NCBI RefSeq assembly: GCF_002631205.1
Contig: NZ_PDLO01000002.1
Location: forward strand, 434,001-498,000
DNA from: Neolewinella marina
GTDB lineage: Bacteria; Bacteroidota; Bacteroidia; Chitinophagales; Saprospiraceae
DNA length: 64,000 nt
Reading direction: 5' to 3'
Below are positions 16,561-25,312 of the stretch, in pieces (position 1 is the first letter of the stretch; the number at the start of each line of letters is the position of its first letter). Under the pieces are notes generated by a model, which searched no databases, was not told the DNA's origin, and worked only from the letters and a program-made list of their open reading frames with translations. The translations under genes were made by a program, and so were the position numbers.

Positions 16561-17675
16561 ACCGTCTGGGGCTGGGGTGCCGGGGCGGTGGTTTCCCGCC
16601 CCTCGGTCAGCTCGCGTTTCTGCCGCTTGATGCGTACGGCGTGGCGGTTGAGGAGGTAAGTCAGGGTGACCGCCACTCCGATTTCGATGAGGAGGATAAG
16701 GTGGAGGTCCAGCAGCGGATCCAGCAGCAGTGCCAGACTGATGAAACTCAGGTTGACCAGGGCCAGGACGAAGGTGGCCTGGATGTGGGAGAGGTTGGAA
16801 TCGATCAGCAGGTGATGGATGTGCCGCCGATCGGGCTTCATGGGACTTTGCCCCTTCAGGATCCGGGTGATAAATACGCGGATGGTATCGAACAGGGGAA
16901 TGATCAGGATGCCCACCGCCACGGCGATCGGCTGATTGAAACGGTAAACGGAAGGAATCGCCCCGCGGGAGCACACGTCAATAAACTCGATGGTCATGAT
17001 ACCCAGCAGCATACCAACGACCAGGGCCCCGGTATCGCCCATGAAGGTCTTCTGCACCTTCGAAACATTGTAGTAGAGGAAGGCCAGCAGTCCGCCCGCG
17101 GCGGCCAGGGCCAGAATGCCAAGGTGTACCATGCCCACCACGAAGAACCAGGTACCGAAGCTTACCATGGCAATCACGCCCACCGTGCCGGCCAGTCCAT
17201 CGATGCCGTCGATCAGGTTGAAGGCATTGGAAATGACCAGCAGGGTAAAGGCACTGGCCGCAATGGAAAACCAAAAGGGCAGGTCACCGGAAATGTAGAA
17301 GAGGTCATACATACTTTCCAGCCGGATCTCTCCCCGGGTGACCAGGATGGCAATGGCGATGAATAGCCCAGCCGTCTTCTTGCCGGCCGAAAGCTGGCTG
17401 ATGTCGTCCTTCGTGCCGATCATGAAGACGATCACCAGAGCGCTCAGGATGTACTGCAGCCCGCCCCACTGGTCCAGCGGCGTGAGCAACAGGGCGCAAA
17501 AGAGGATGCCCAGAAAGATCGGGATGCCCCCCAGACAGGGGGTGATGATGGCGTGGCTGCTGCGGGCCTCCGGCGTGGCCACGAGCTTCTTTTCGATAGC
17601 AATGCGGATTACGTTGGGCATAATCGCAAAGACCAGGGCAAACGCTATCAGAAAGCTGAGTATAAATACGAACAT
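16557..17675 (-). CDS. WecA/MraY-like undecaprenyl-phosphate sugar-1-phosphate transferase
   Basis: A 372-residue, multi-helix glycosyltransferase-4 protein. Catalytic signatures are GTKDDISQLSAGKK, the NAFNLIDGIDGLAG loop, the FMGDTGALVVG loop and PDRRHIHHLL. These match WecA/TagO-type enzymes that transfer GlcNAc-1-phosphate (or a related sugar) to undecaprenyl phosphate, the first step of O-antigen or capsule synthesis. That fits the Wzz and ligase genes facing it. A -7 box lies 85 bp upstream, so it can be transcribed apart from truA. crcB overlaps its stop. Confidence 0.92.
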   Translation of the reverse strand: MFVFILSFLIAFALVFAIMPNVIRIAIEKKLVATPEARSSHAIITPCLGGIPIFLGILFCALLLTPLDQWGGLQYILSALVIVFMIGTKDDISQLSAGKKTAGLFIAIAILVTRGEIRLESMYDLFYISGDLPFWFSIAASAFTLLVISNAFNLIDGIDGLAGTVGVIAMVSFGTWFFVVGMVHLGILALAAAGGLLAFLYYNVSKVQKTFMGDTGALVVGMLLGIMTIEFIDVCSRGAIPSVYRFNQPIAVAVGILIIPLFDTIRVFITRILKGQSPMKPDRRHIHHLLIDSNLSHIQATFVLALVNLSFISLALLLDPLLDLHLILLIEIGVAVTLTYLLNRHAVRIKRQKRELTEGRETTAPAPQPQTV

Positions 17676-17760
17676 CTAGGTGTGCTTTGGGTGGGGAAGA
17701 CTAGTCCCATAGGGGCCGCCAGGTATCAGATGGGTGGGTGGGCGGGGGTGTTGTCCGGCG

Positions 17761-17768
17761 CAAAGATA
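17761..17768 (-). promoter_or_regulatory. Candidate promoter -7 box of the WecA-like gene
   Basis: The minus strand reads TATCTTTG at 17768-17761 followed by CGCCGG, the extended form seen at other promoters here. It lies between the truA stop and the WecA-like ATG. The -33 region is poor. Confidence 0.5.
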
Positions 17769-17784
17769 ACGCACGGCGGTAGTA

Positions 17785-18552
17785 TTACGGAACTCGTTGC
17801 CAATACGTTCGGTCCGGATAGCTGACCCGTGTAAGGTACAACCCGGAGGCCGGAGCACTCCACGGTCGGGGCAAGCGCTGCTGCCCGTCCAGCGCCCGCC
17901 GCACCTCGTCCAGGGCGAGCTTCCCCTCCCCCACCCGCAGACACATGCCTACGATGAGCCGGACCATCCCCCGCAGGAAGCGGTTGGCGGAAATGTGGTA
18001 CGTCAGCGCCCGCTCCCCGAATTCCCAGCGGCTCTCCGTCAGCGTACAGTTCATGGTGTAGGCGTCGGAGTTCGTTTTACAGAAGGGCGCAAAGGCACCG
18101 TAGTCCAGCAGCAGGGACGCCGCCTCCTGCATCCGGTCGTAGTCCAGTGCTCCGAGCGCGGGTACCCAGGCTACGGTATCCGGGCGGAAGGGGTCCTTTT
18201 CCAGGTTCAGGTGGTAGGCATAGGCCCGCCCCGTAGCGCTGAAGCGGGCGTGCAGTTCTTCCGGCACCAGGTACAGCCCCCGCAGGGCAATGTCGACGGG
18301 CAGGTAGCGGTTCAGGCGGCCGAGCAACCGCGGGGGCAGCGCTCCGTCGAAGTCGAAATGGGCGGCGTAGTCGCTGGCGTGGACTCCCGCGTCGGTCCGC
18401 CCGCAGCCGACCAGCTTGATGGGTGCGCCCAGCATGGTGGACAGGGCCGTATCCACTGTTTCCTCCACCGACAGGGCATTGGGCTGCCGCTGCCAGCCGG
18501 CGTAGGCCGTTCCACAGTACGCCAGTTCCAGCAGGTAGCGGCGGGTCGTCAC
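17785..18552 (-). CDS. truA: tRNA pseudouridine(38-40) synthase
   Basis: A 255-residue TruA protein that isomerises uridines 38-40 in the anticodon stem of tRNAs. The catalytic motif GRTDAGVHA places the nucleophile at Asp54, and the N-terminal LAYCGTAYAGWQ and the later RFLRGMVRLIVG are typical. Length is normal for the family. The start overlaps the stop of tsaB by 4 bp (ATGA), so the two tRNA modification genes are coupled. Confidence 0.96.
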   Translation of the reverse strand: MTTRRYLLELAYCGTAYAGWQRQPNALSVEETVDTALSTMLGAPIKLVGCGRTDAGVHASDYAAHFDFDGALPPRLLGRLNRYLPVDIALRGLYLVPEELHARFSATGRAYAYHLNLEKDPFRPDTVAWVPALGALDYDRMQEAASLLLDYGAFAPFCKTNSDAYTMNCTLTESRWEFGERALTYHISANRFLRGMVRLIVGMCLRVGEGKLALDEVRRALDGQQRLPRPWSAPASGLYLTRVSYPDRTYWQRVP

Positions 18553-19232
18553 AGCAGGGATTTCTTCTTGGACTGGGTCACGAAAGGCGGATTCAGGTAA
18601 AGGGGTTCGTAAGCTGCCACTGCGGGGCGGCGGCGCGCGGGTGCCAGGAGGAATCGCGCCGCCGGAGCAAGGGGCGCGGCAAAGGAAAAGGCGTTGTCGC
18701 CATCGAGTACCTCACGGATCCGATCTTGCCCCGGGCCACAGACCCGGATCTTGCCCAGTCCCCGGCCGTTCAGCAATTTCCCCCGCCACTGACTGTCCTT
18801 CAGCCGTACGTTCATCACCTCCGATTCCCGGGCGCGGGTATCCGCAGCGAACACCTGACCGTACACCTCACCGCGGCGGGAGTTTACGGTAGCCAGGATG
18901 CGGTCCACACCGTCGGTGGGGGCCGCCCAAGCCAGTGCGGCCAGGGTAGGCACTACGCTGAGCTGGAGCCCGGGCAAGGCCAGGCACAGTCCCTTCACCG
19001 TGGCCGCCCCTACCCGCAGGCTCGTGTAGCTTCCGGGGCCGTCGCTGAGTACCACTTCTTCCAGTTCGGTAATCGGACAGTCCGCCTGCTCCAGGACTTC
19101 CTGGATCAGCAGGGTGAGGTGGCTGGCGTGTTGTTGGGGAGCGGAGGCGGTCACTTCGGCCAGTATCCGGTCGTGGTGGGCCACCGCCACCGAGCACACC
19201 TCCGTGGCGGTTTCCAGCAATAATTGCATCAT
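18549..19232 (-). CDS. tsaB: tRNA threonylcarbamoyladenosine synthesis protein TsaB
   Basis: A 227-residue ASKHA-fold protein with ILLLET-like N terminus (MMQLLLETATEVCSVAVAHH), the conserved HASHLTLLIQEVL helix and the DGPGSYTSLRVGAATVKGL motif. TsaB pairs with TsaD and TsaE to attach threonylcarbamoyl to A37 of ANN-decoding tRNAs. Two adjacent ATG codons (19232, 19229) could start it; the first overlaps the TGA of the upstream gene. The C terminus ends in a basic, Pro/Ala-rich stretch whose DNA carries a 21-bp sequence also found intergenically at 59358. Confidence 0.93.
   Translation of the reverse strand: MMQLLLETATEVCSVAVAHHDRILAEVTASAPQQHASHLTLLIQEVLEQADCPITELEEVVLSDGPGSYTSLRVGAATVKGLCLALPGLQLSVVPTLAALAWAAPTDGVDRILATVNSRRGEVYGQVFAADTRARESEVMNVRLKDSQWRGKLLNGRGLGKIRVCGPGQDRIREVLDGDNAFSFAAPLAPAARFLLAPARRRPAVAAYEPLYLNPPFVTQSKKKSLL
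18625..18645 (-). repeat. Copy B of the recurring GC-rich motif, inside tsaB
   Basis: These 21 bp are identical to 59358-59378. Read on the minus strand it begins GGCACCCGCGCGCC. Here it is translated as part of the Ala/Arg/Pro-rich end of TsaB. Confidence 0.5.
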
Positions 19233-19543
19233 AGGTTCAGTAGCTCATTGGGAGACCAGAATCGGGTGGCAAAATCTTCCACCCGATCGTTGCGGACCAC
19301 CACGCCCTCGGCTTCCAGGCGTTCCTGCATGGTGGTCGGGGTTGAAAAGTGGTTGCGCCCGCTGAGTTCACCGCGTCGGTTGACCACCCGGTGGGCGGGC
19401 AGATCGTCCGTCAGGGATACCCCTTGGAACAAGGCCCAGCCCACCATGCGGGCGCTGCCCAGGGTGAGGAATTCCGCGATGGCTCCGTAGGTGGTGACCC
19501 GCCCGGGCGGGATGTGGCGGGTCACCGCCCGCACGTCTTCCAT
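19229..19543 (-). CDS. Alkyltransferase-like protein (MGMT family, active Cys replaced)
   Basis: A 104-residue protein from ATG 19543; a TTG at 19561 is an alternative. It matches the helix-turn-helix DNA-binding domain of O6-alkylguanine-DNA alkyltransferases (IPPGRVTTYGAIA, then GSARMVGWAL). The active-site PCHR is PAHR here, with Ala50 in place of the methyl-accepting Cys. Such ATL proteins cannot repair DNA themselves; they bind O6-alkylguanine and hand it to nucleotide excision repair. The stop overlaps the start of tsaB. Confidence 0.9.
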   Translation of the reverse strand: MEDVRAVTRHIPPGRVTTYGAIAEFLTLGSARMVGWALFQGVSLTDDLPAHRVVNRRGELSGRNHFSTPTTMQERLEAEGVVVRNDRVEDFATRFWSPNELLNL

Positions 19544-19562
19544 ATAGCCCCCTACGGCCAAA

Positions 19563-20225
19563 CTAGCGGTGAATTTCGCGGGCCATCTTTTTATCCTTCT
19601 CCGACTTCGGCATCGTTCCGAAGACGTAGTCCCACAACGGTTGGGAAACCCCGAACAGCACTTCGTCCTCGCTGTAGTGGTGGATGGAGTGGTTCACCCA
19701 CAGGGCCCGCAGAAAATTCCGGGGCGGGGCGTAGATATGAACGGTGTAGTGTACCACCAGGTAGAGGGCGTAGCCCACCACGAAACCGGCCAGGTAGCTG
19801 AAGGAGTACTCCCCCAGCACCAGCTCGAAGAGGAACAGCAAGCTGGTGGCCAGCACGATAGCGACGATCGGCGGCATGGCCAGCCGCCGTTTGTCCTTGG
19901 GATAATCGTGGTGCATGCCGTGCATCTTGTAGGTCACCTTCTTGTAGGTGTCCGAGGCGCCGTGGGGCGGGTGGTACACCCAGCGGTGGACGGCGTACTC
20001 CATGAAGGTGAAGCCCAGGGTGCCCGCGAAGAAGACCGCGGCGACCACCAGGGCGGGGATATCTGTACGCACCTCGGTATACCAGAGCAGGCCGATGGCG
20101 TAAACAAAAAAGATGATGATGGGCGTGGCGATGTGGGTCTGCGTCAGCCGGTTCAGTATCTTGTTTTCGAACATCGGCGGGGAGATGTCCGCGTTCGACT
20201 TGAATTTTTGTGTTCGGGCTTTCAT
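19563..20225 (-). CDS. Fatty acid hydroxylase / sterol desaturase superfamily membrane protein
   Basis: A 220-residue integral membrane protein with the di-iron histidine clusters of the family: HRWVYH, HGMHH, HYTVH and HSIHHY. Members insert a hydroxyl into acyl chains; the small size and pattern resemble fatty acid 2-hydroxylases of Bacteroidota that act on sphingolipid or sulfonolipid acyl chains, which is inference. Four hydrophobic segments surround the His boxes. It lies 34 bp after the cysteine synthase-like gene and 19 bp before the ATL gene, suggesting one operon. Confidence 0.87.
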   Translation of the reverse strand: MKARTQKFKSNADISPPMFENKILNRLTQTHIATPIIIFFVYAIGLLWYTEVRTDIPALVVAAVFFAGTLGFTFMEYAVHRWVYHPPHGASDTYKKVTYKMHGMHHDYPKDKRRLAMPPIVAIVLATSLLFLFELVLGEYSFSYLAGFVVGYALYLVVHYTVHIYAPPRNFLRALWVNHSIHHYSEDEVLFGVSQPLWDYVFGTMPKSEKDKKMAREIHR

Positions 20226-20259
20226 GGGTGCCAGTTAGGTTGATCGGGATGTCCCGGGC

Positions 20260-21345
20260 TTATACCAAGTTAAGGCGTTGTTTGATTTTGCGCCCGTACA
20301 TCCGCTTGTACACCCGGTACATCCGCTGCAAATGCTTGACGCTGTACGAGGCGGGCTCCCCATTGGGTTTCAGGTAACCCTGCTCCTGCATCCAGGCATC
20401 GTTGAAGACCTTGCCCAGGTATTTGCTGCCGTGGTCGGGGAAGAGCACCACCACCACGTCGTCCGGCGTAAGCTGCTTGCGCAGCGAGAAAACCGCCTCC
20501 AGGGCCGCACCGCTGCTGTAGCCCAGCAACAGTCCTTCCCGCTGGGCAAGTTCCCGTGCGCGGAGCGCCGCGGCCCGGTCGCCTACCTTGATGAATTCGT
20601 CAATGAGGTCGAAGGCTACGTTATCGGGAATGATGGTCTTGCCCAGTCCCTCCACTTTCCAGCTGAAGATCTCCTCGGGGTCGAACACCCCTGTCTGCCA
20701 GTACTTTTTCAGCACCGATCCGTAGGCGTCGACGCCCACCACGGTCACGTCGGGGTTCTTCTCCTTCAGGTAGCGGGCGGTGCCCGACAGGGTACCCCCG
20801 GTGCCGGCGCAGCAAACGTAGTGGGTCACCTTGCCCTCGGTATCCGACCAGATTTCCGGGCCGGTGCTGTGGTAGTGGGCCCCGCTGTTGTCGAGGTTCC
20901 AGTTCTGCCGCAGGTAGAAGCTATTCGGAATCGTGGCCGCCAGTTCCTCGGCCCGGCTGTAGTAGGAGGCCGGATCCTCGGGGGCGGCGTCCTTGGGGCA
21001 GAGCACGATCTTGGCCCCCAGGGCCTTCAGCAGGGCCTGCTTTTCCGGGCCGGCCTTGTCGGAAAGCGTCAGGATGCACTTGTAGCCCTTGATGGCCGCG
21101 ATCATGGCAATGCTGAAGCCGGTGTTGCCACTGGTGGCTTCGATCAGGGTAGCGCCCGGCAGGATGCGCCCCTTGCGCTCGGCCTGCTCGATCATGTACA
21201 GGGCGGCGCGGTCCTTGGCCGACTGCCCCGGGTTCATCGATTCCATCTTGCCGTAAACCGTGGCCGGAATACGGGTGCCACAAATGCGATCGAGACGAAT
21301 GAGGGGGGTATTGCCGATGGCTTGTAGAACACTGTCGTGGCGCAT
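20260..21345 (-). CDS. PLP-dependent cysteine synthase / cystathionine beta-synthase family protein
   Basis: A 361-residue fold-type II PLP enzyme starting at ATG 21345. It has the PLP lysine in NPGQSAKDRAAL (Lys44), SGNTG (72-76), the phosphate-binding AGTGGT and the YSSGAA segment. It makes cysteine or cystathionine from an activated serine and sulfide or homocysteine. It is about 50 residues longer than CysK, with a basic Arg/Tyr/Lys-rich tail, and lacks C-terminal CBS domains, which brings it nearer to bacterial cystathionine beta-synthases. The sulfur operon at 2.2-7.7 kb could supply its sulfide. Confidence 0.9.
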   Translation of the reverse strand: MRHDSVLQAIGNTPLIRLDRICGTRIPATVYGKMESMNPGQSAKDRAALYMIEQAERKGRILPGATLIEATSGNTGFSIAMIAAIKGYKCILTLSDKAGPEKQALLKALGAKIVLCPKDAAPEDPASYYSRAEELAATIPNSFYLRQNWNLDNSGAHYHSTGPEIWSDTEGKVTHYVCCAGTGGTLSGTARYLKEKNPDVTVVGVDAYGSVLKKYWQTGVFDPEEIFSWKVEGLGKTIIPDNVAFDLIDEFIKVGDRAAALRARELAQREGLLLGYSSGAALEAVFSLRKQLTPDDVVVVLFPDHGSKYLGKVFNDAWMQEQGYLKPNGEPASYSVKHLQRMYRVYKRMYGRKIKQRLNLV

Positions 21346-21370
21346 AGAATAAGGGGTATTAAAGGCCGGG

Positions 21371-21378
21371 CAAAGGTA
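21371..21378 (-). promoter_or_regulatory. Candidate -7 box of the cysteine synthase-like operon
   Basis: The minus strand reads TACCTTTG at 21378-21371 followed by CCCGGCC, 25 bp before the ATG. A TTTG -33 box is not evident. Confidence 0.5.
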
Positions 21379-21465
21379 GTTGCTAGCGCGTAAACGTCGC
21401 GGCAGTACCCGGGGTTGGGTATATTGCGCCCCCCAAGCCTTCGCAAACATACGCCCAACCCCCGC

Positions 21466-21891
21466 ATGGCCAAATTTAACGTCTCCCTTAAGGCACGTCT
21501 TATCCTTGAGGACCGCGGCCGCATCCTGTTGCTGAAGCAGACCAAGCCCAACGGCGGCAACTACAGCCTGGTCGGGGGCACCATCGAACGCAAGGAGTAC
21601 GCCGTGGAAAGCCTCATCCGCGAAAGCTTCGAGGAGGCCGGAATCGAGCTCACCCCCGCCGACCTCACCCTGGTCCACGTGCTTCACAAACGGTACAAAA
21701 AGGCCCACCGTATCGTCCTTTACTTCCGCGCCCACCACTACGAGGGGGAGCCGGAAAGCCGGGAACGCAAGAAATTCGAGAACGTGGAATGGCATCCCTA
21801 CGGGGACCTGCCGCCAAACCTGACCTCCACCGTGCGCCACGTATTGAAGGCCTACAGCCGGGGGCGGCTGTACTCGGAAATGGAGAAATAG
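21466..21891 (+). CDS. NUDIX hydrolase
   Basis: A 141-residue protein from ATG 21466 with the Nudix box GTIERKEYAVESLIRESFEE followed by AGI. It fits G-x5-E-x7-RE-U-x-EE-x-GU except that Ser stands at the first hydrophobic position. Nudix enzymes cleave nucleoside diphosphates linked to another group, using Mg or Mn. The substrate is not predictable. The start is preceded by TATATTGCG at 21420, a weak -7 box. It diverges from the cysteine synthase-like gene. Confidence 0.88.
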   Translation: MAKFNVSLKARLILEDRGRILLLKQTKPNGGNYSLVGGTIERKEYAVESLIRESFEEAGIELTPADLTLVHVLHKRYKKAHRIVLYFRAHHYEGEPESRERKKFENVEWHPYGDLPPNLTSTVRHVLKAYSRGRLYSEMEK

Positions 21892-21997
21892 CCCCCGCTT
21901 TGATGGCCGTTCTGGCTCCCGGCGGGAGCAGATTATCCCACCAGGGCATATCTTAGGGACGTTGCTTCCTCCCCGGCGGTCCGCCAACCGCCCAACC

Positions 21998-22720
21998 ATG
22001 GCCTACCCACCCCCTACGCCCGCGCCCCTGCAAATGCGCGACCTGGCGGCCGACGAACAGCCCCGCGAAAAACTGCTCCGCTACGGCCCCCGCAACCTGA
22101 CCGACGCTGAGCTCCTCGCCATCCTGCTCCGCAGTGGCATGCGGGGCGTCTCCGCCGTTGATCTAGCCCGCCGCCTCCTGCTCCAGGCCGGCCACGACCT
22201 GCACGAACTGGCCGGCCGGCAGGTGCAGGACCTGATACGTACCGCCGGCGTGGGCCCCGTCAAGGCCCTGCAACTCGTGGCCGCCTTTGAACTCGGCCGC
22301 CGCCGGGAAGCCGCGCCCCGGCGGGGCAAGCCCGTGCTGGCCGACAGCGCCAGTTGCTTTCGCTTCCTGCGGCCGCGACTGAGCGACCTCCACCACGAGG
22401 AATTTCACCTCCTCTGCCTCAACCGCGCCAACCGCCTGCTGGGCGCCCACACCGTCAGCCGCGGTGGCACCACCGGTACCGTGGCCGACGCCCGCACCAT
22501 CTTCCGCACCGCCCTCCAGCACGGCAGCGTTACCTCGGTGGTCCTGGCCCACAACCACCCTAGCGGACAGGTACAACCCAGTGCCGCTGACCTGCGGCTC
22601 ACCACCAAACTGGGGCGGGCGGCCCGCCACCTCGACCTCCACCTCCTGGACCACCTCATCGTGGCTGGCCACCGCTACTACAGCTTCGCCGATCACCAAA
22701 TGCTGGAAGCGGCCGAATAG
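21998..22720 (+). CDS. radC: RadC family (JAMM/MPN+ domain) protein
   Basis: A 240-residue protein from ATG 21998; a TTG at 21962 in frame is less likely. The N-terminal part (about 10-100) is the helix-hairpin-helix region with LTDAELLAILLRSG, and the C-terminal part is a JAMM metalloprotease-like fold with the Zn-binding AHNHPSGQVQPSAAD. The family was once thought to act in DNA repair, but its function is unsettled. It contains the full set of metal ligands. TATCTTAG at 21949 may be a weak -7 box. Confidence 0.93.
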   Translation: MAYPPPTPAPLQMRDLAADEQPREKLLRYGPRNLTDAELLAILLRSGMRGVSAVDLARRLLLQAGHDLHELAGRQVQDLIRTAGVGPVKALQLVAAFELGRRREAAPRRGKPVLADSASCFRFLRPRLSDLHHEEFHLLCLNRANRLLGAHTVSRGGTTGTVADARTIFRTALQHGSVTSVVLAHNHPSGQVQPSAADLRLTTKLGRAARHLDLHLLDHLIVAGHRYYSFADHQMLEAAE

Positions 22721-22736
22721 ATAAGTCGAGAAAACC

Positions 22737-22744
22737 TATCTTCG
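22737..22744 (+). promoter_or_regulatory. Candidate -7 box of the efp-accB-accC operon
   Basis: TATCTTCG followed by CGCTTCC resembles the TAnnTTTGCGCC pattern, with T to C at one position. It lies 60 bp before the efp ATG. Confidence 0.42.
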
Positions 22745-22804
22745 CGCTTCCTTATCCGATACGGGCCAAATGCTTACATTGTCCCGTGCTCTAAACCGAA
22801 AATT

Positions 22805-23365
22805 ATGGCTTCCACCTCAGATATTAAGAACGGGTTCACCTTCCGGCACAACCACGATATCTACAGCGTTGTCGAATTCCAGCACGTCAAGCCCGGCAAA
22901 GGCGCCGCCTTCGTGCGCACCAAGATCAAGAGCCTCTCGACCGGCCGCGTCCTCAGTGAAACCTTCCCCTCCGGCCACAAGGTCGACGAAGTCCGCGTGG
23001 AACGCCACAAGATGCAGTTCCTCTACAAGGACGACATGGGCTACCACTTCATGAACGCCGAATCCTACGAGCAGGCCACCATCCAGGAAGCCATGATCGA
23101 TAACCCCGGCTTCATGCGGGAGGGCGACACCATCGAGGTACTCTACAATACCGAAGACAATACTCCCCTGACGGTCGACCTGCCCCAGTACGTGGAAATG
23201 GAAGTTACCTACACCGAACCGGGCATCAAGGGCGACACCGCCACCAACACCCTCAAACCGGCCACCCTGGAAACCGGGGCCGAAGTTCGCGTTCCCCTGT
23301 TTGTGAACACGGGAGACAAAATTAAGATAGATACTCGCAGTGGCTCCTACATGAGCCGTGTGTAA
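22805..23365 (+). CDS. efp: Translation elongation factor P
   Basis: A 186-residue protein with three beta-barrel domains. The loop KPGKGAAF carries the conserved Lys32 at the tip of domain I that reaches the peptidyl transferase centre, and the C terminus ends in [23 protein letters not shown] rescues ribosomes stalled at consecutive prolines. No EF-P modification genes (epmA/epmB or rhamnosyltransferase) are nearby. accB starts 17 bp downstream, a common gene order. Confidence 0.97.
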   Translation: MASTSDIKNGFTFRHNHDIYSVVEFQHVKPGKGAAFVRTKIKSLSTGRVLSETFPSGHKVDEVRVERHKMQFLYKDDMGYHFMNAESYEQATIQEAMIDNPGFMREGDTIEVLYNTEDNTPLTVDLPQYVEMEVTYTEPGIKGDTATNTLKPATLETGAEVRVPLFVNTGDKIKIDTRSGSYMSRV

Positions 23366-23382
23366 TTCACAACGCCCTACGC

Positions 23383-23907
23383 ATGACGCTTAAAGACATT
23401 CAGGAACTGATTAAACTGATCACCAAGACCGAGGTCTCGGAGTTCAAATACAAGGACGAGCAGGTATCCCTGCACATCCGCGGAAAATCCTACTCGCCGG
23501 CTTCCGGATCGGGGAACGCGGCGCCCGCCGGGCCGTCCATCATCAGCGTACCCGCCCCCGCAGCCCAGAATTACGCTCCGGCACCGGCACCCCCGCCCGC
23601 CGCCCCCCAGGCAGCGGCCCCCGAGGCACCGGCCAAGAGTGGTGGCAGCGGTGACTCCGGCGCCAAACTGCTGGAGGTGAAGTCGCCCATGATCGGCACC
23701 TTCTACCGCTCGGCTTCCCCCGACAAGCCCCCCTACGTGAAAGTAGGTGACCGCATCGCCAAAGGCGATACCGTATGCATCGTGGAAGCCATGAAGCTCT
23801 TCAACGAAATCGAATCGGAAGTAGCCGGTAAGATCGTCAAGGTACTGGTCGAAGACGCCCAGCCCATCGAATACGATCAACCCCTGTTCCTGGTAGACCC
23901 CTCCTAA
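23383..23907 (+). CDS. accB: Biotin carboxyl carrier protein of acetyl-CoA carboxylase
   Basis: A 174-residue protein: an N-terminal helical segment (1-30), a flexible Pro/Ala-rich linker (about 35-90) and a biotinyl domain (about 95-174) with EAMKLFNE, in which Lys138 carries biotin. It moves the carboxyl group between AccC and the AccA/AccD carboxyltransferase in fatty acid synthesis. accC begins 8 bp downstream. The accA gene is 6.8 kb away and accD is not in the window. Confidence 0.96.
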   Translation: MTLKDIQELIKLITKTEVSEFKYKDEQVSLHIRGKSYSPASGSGNAAPAGPSIISVPAPAAQNYAPAPAPPPAAPQAAAPEAPAKSGGSGDSGAKLLEVKSPMIGTFYRSASPDKPPYVKVGDRIAKGDTVCIVEAMKLFNEIESEVAGKIVKVLVEDAQPIEYDQPLFLVDPS

Positions 23908-23915
23908 CCCCCAGT

Positions 23916-25268
<1,353 letters not shown>

Positions 25269-25274
25269 CCAAGA

Positions 25275-25312
25275 CCACCCGGCCCGCAAGGGTCGGGTGG
25301 CTATTTTATTTT
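25275..25312 (+). terminator. Rho-independent terminator of accC
   Basis: CCACCCGGCCC (25275-25285) pairs, with one mismatch, with GGGTCGGGTGG (25290-25300), followed by CTATTTTATTTT. The convergent sugar dehydrogenase gene ends at 25306. Confidence 0.85.

Noticed and set aside
16561-16974. N-terminal extension of the crcB frame over the WecA-like gene
   Set aside because: CrcB homology starts at the GTG 16560; the upstream part is the third-frame shadow of the WecA-like gene.
21346-21999. Minus-strand extension of the cysteine synthase-like frame over the NUDIX gene
   Set aside because: The family begins at MRHDSVLQAIGNTPLIRL (ATG 21345); the extension lies opposite the NUDIX gene.
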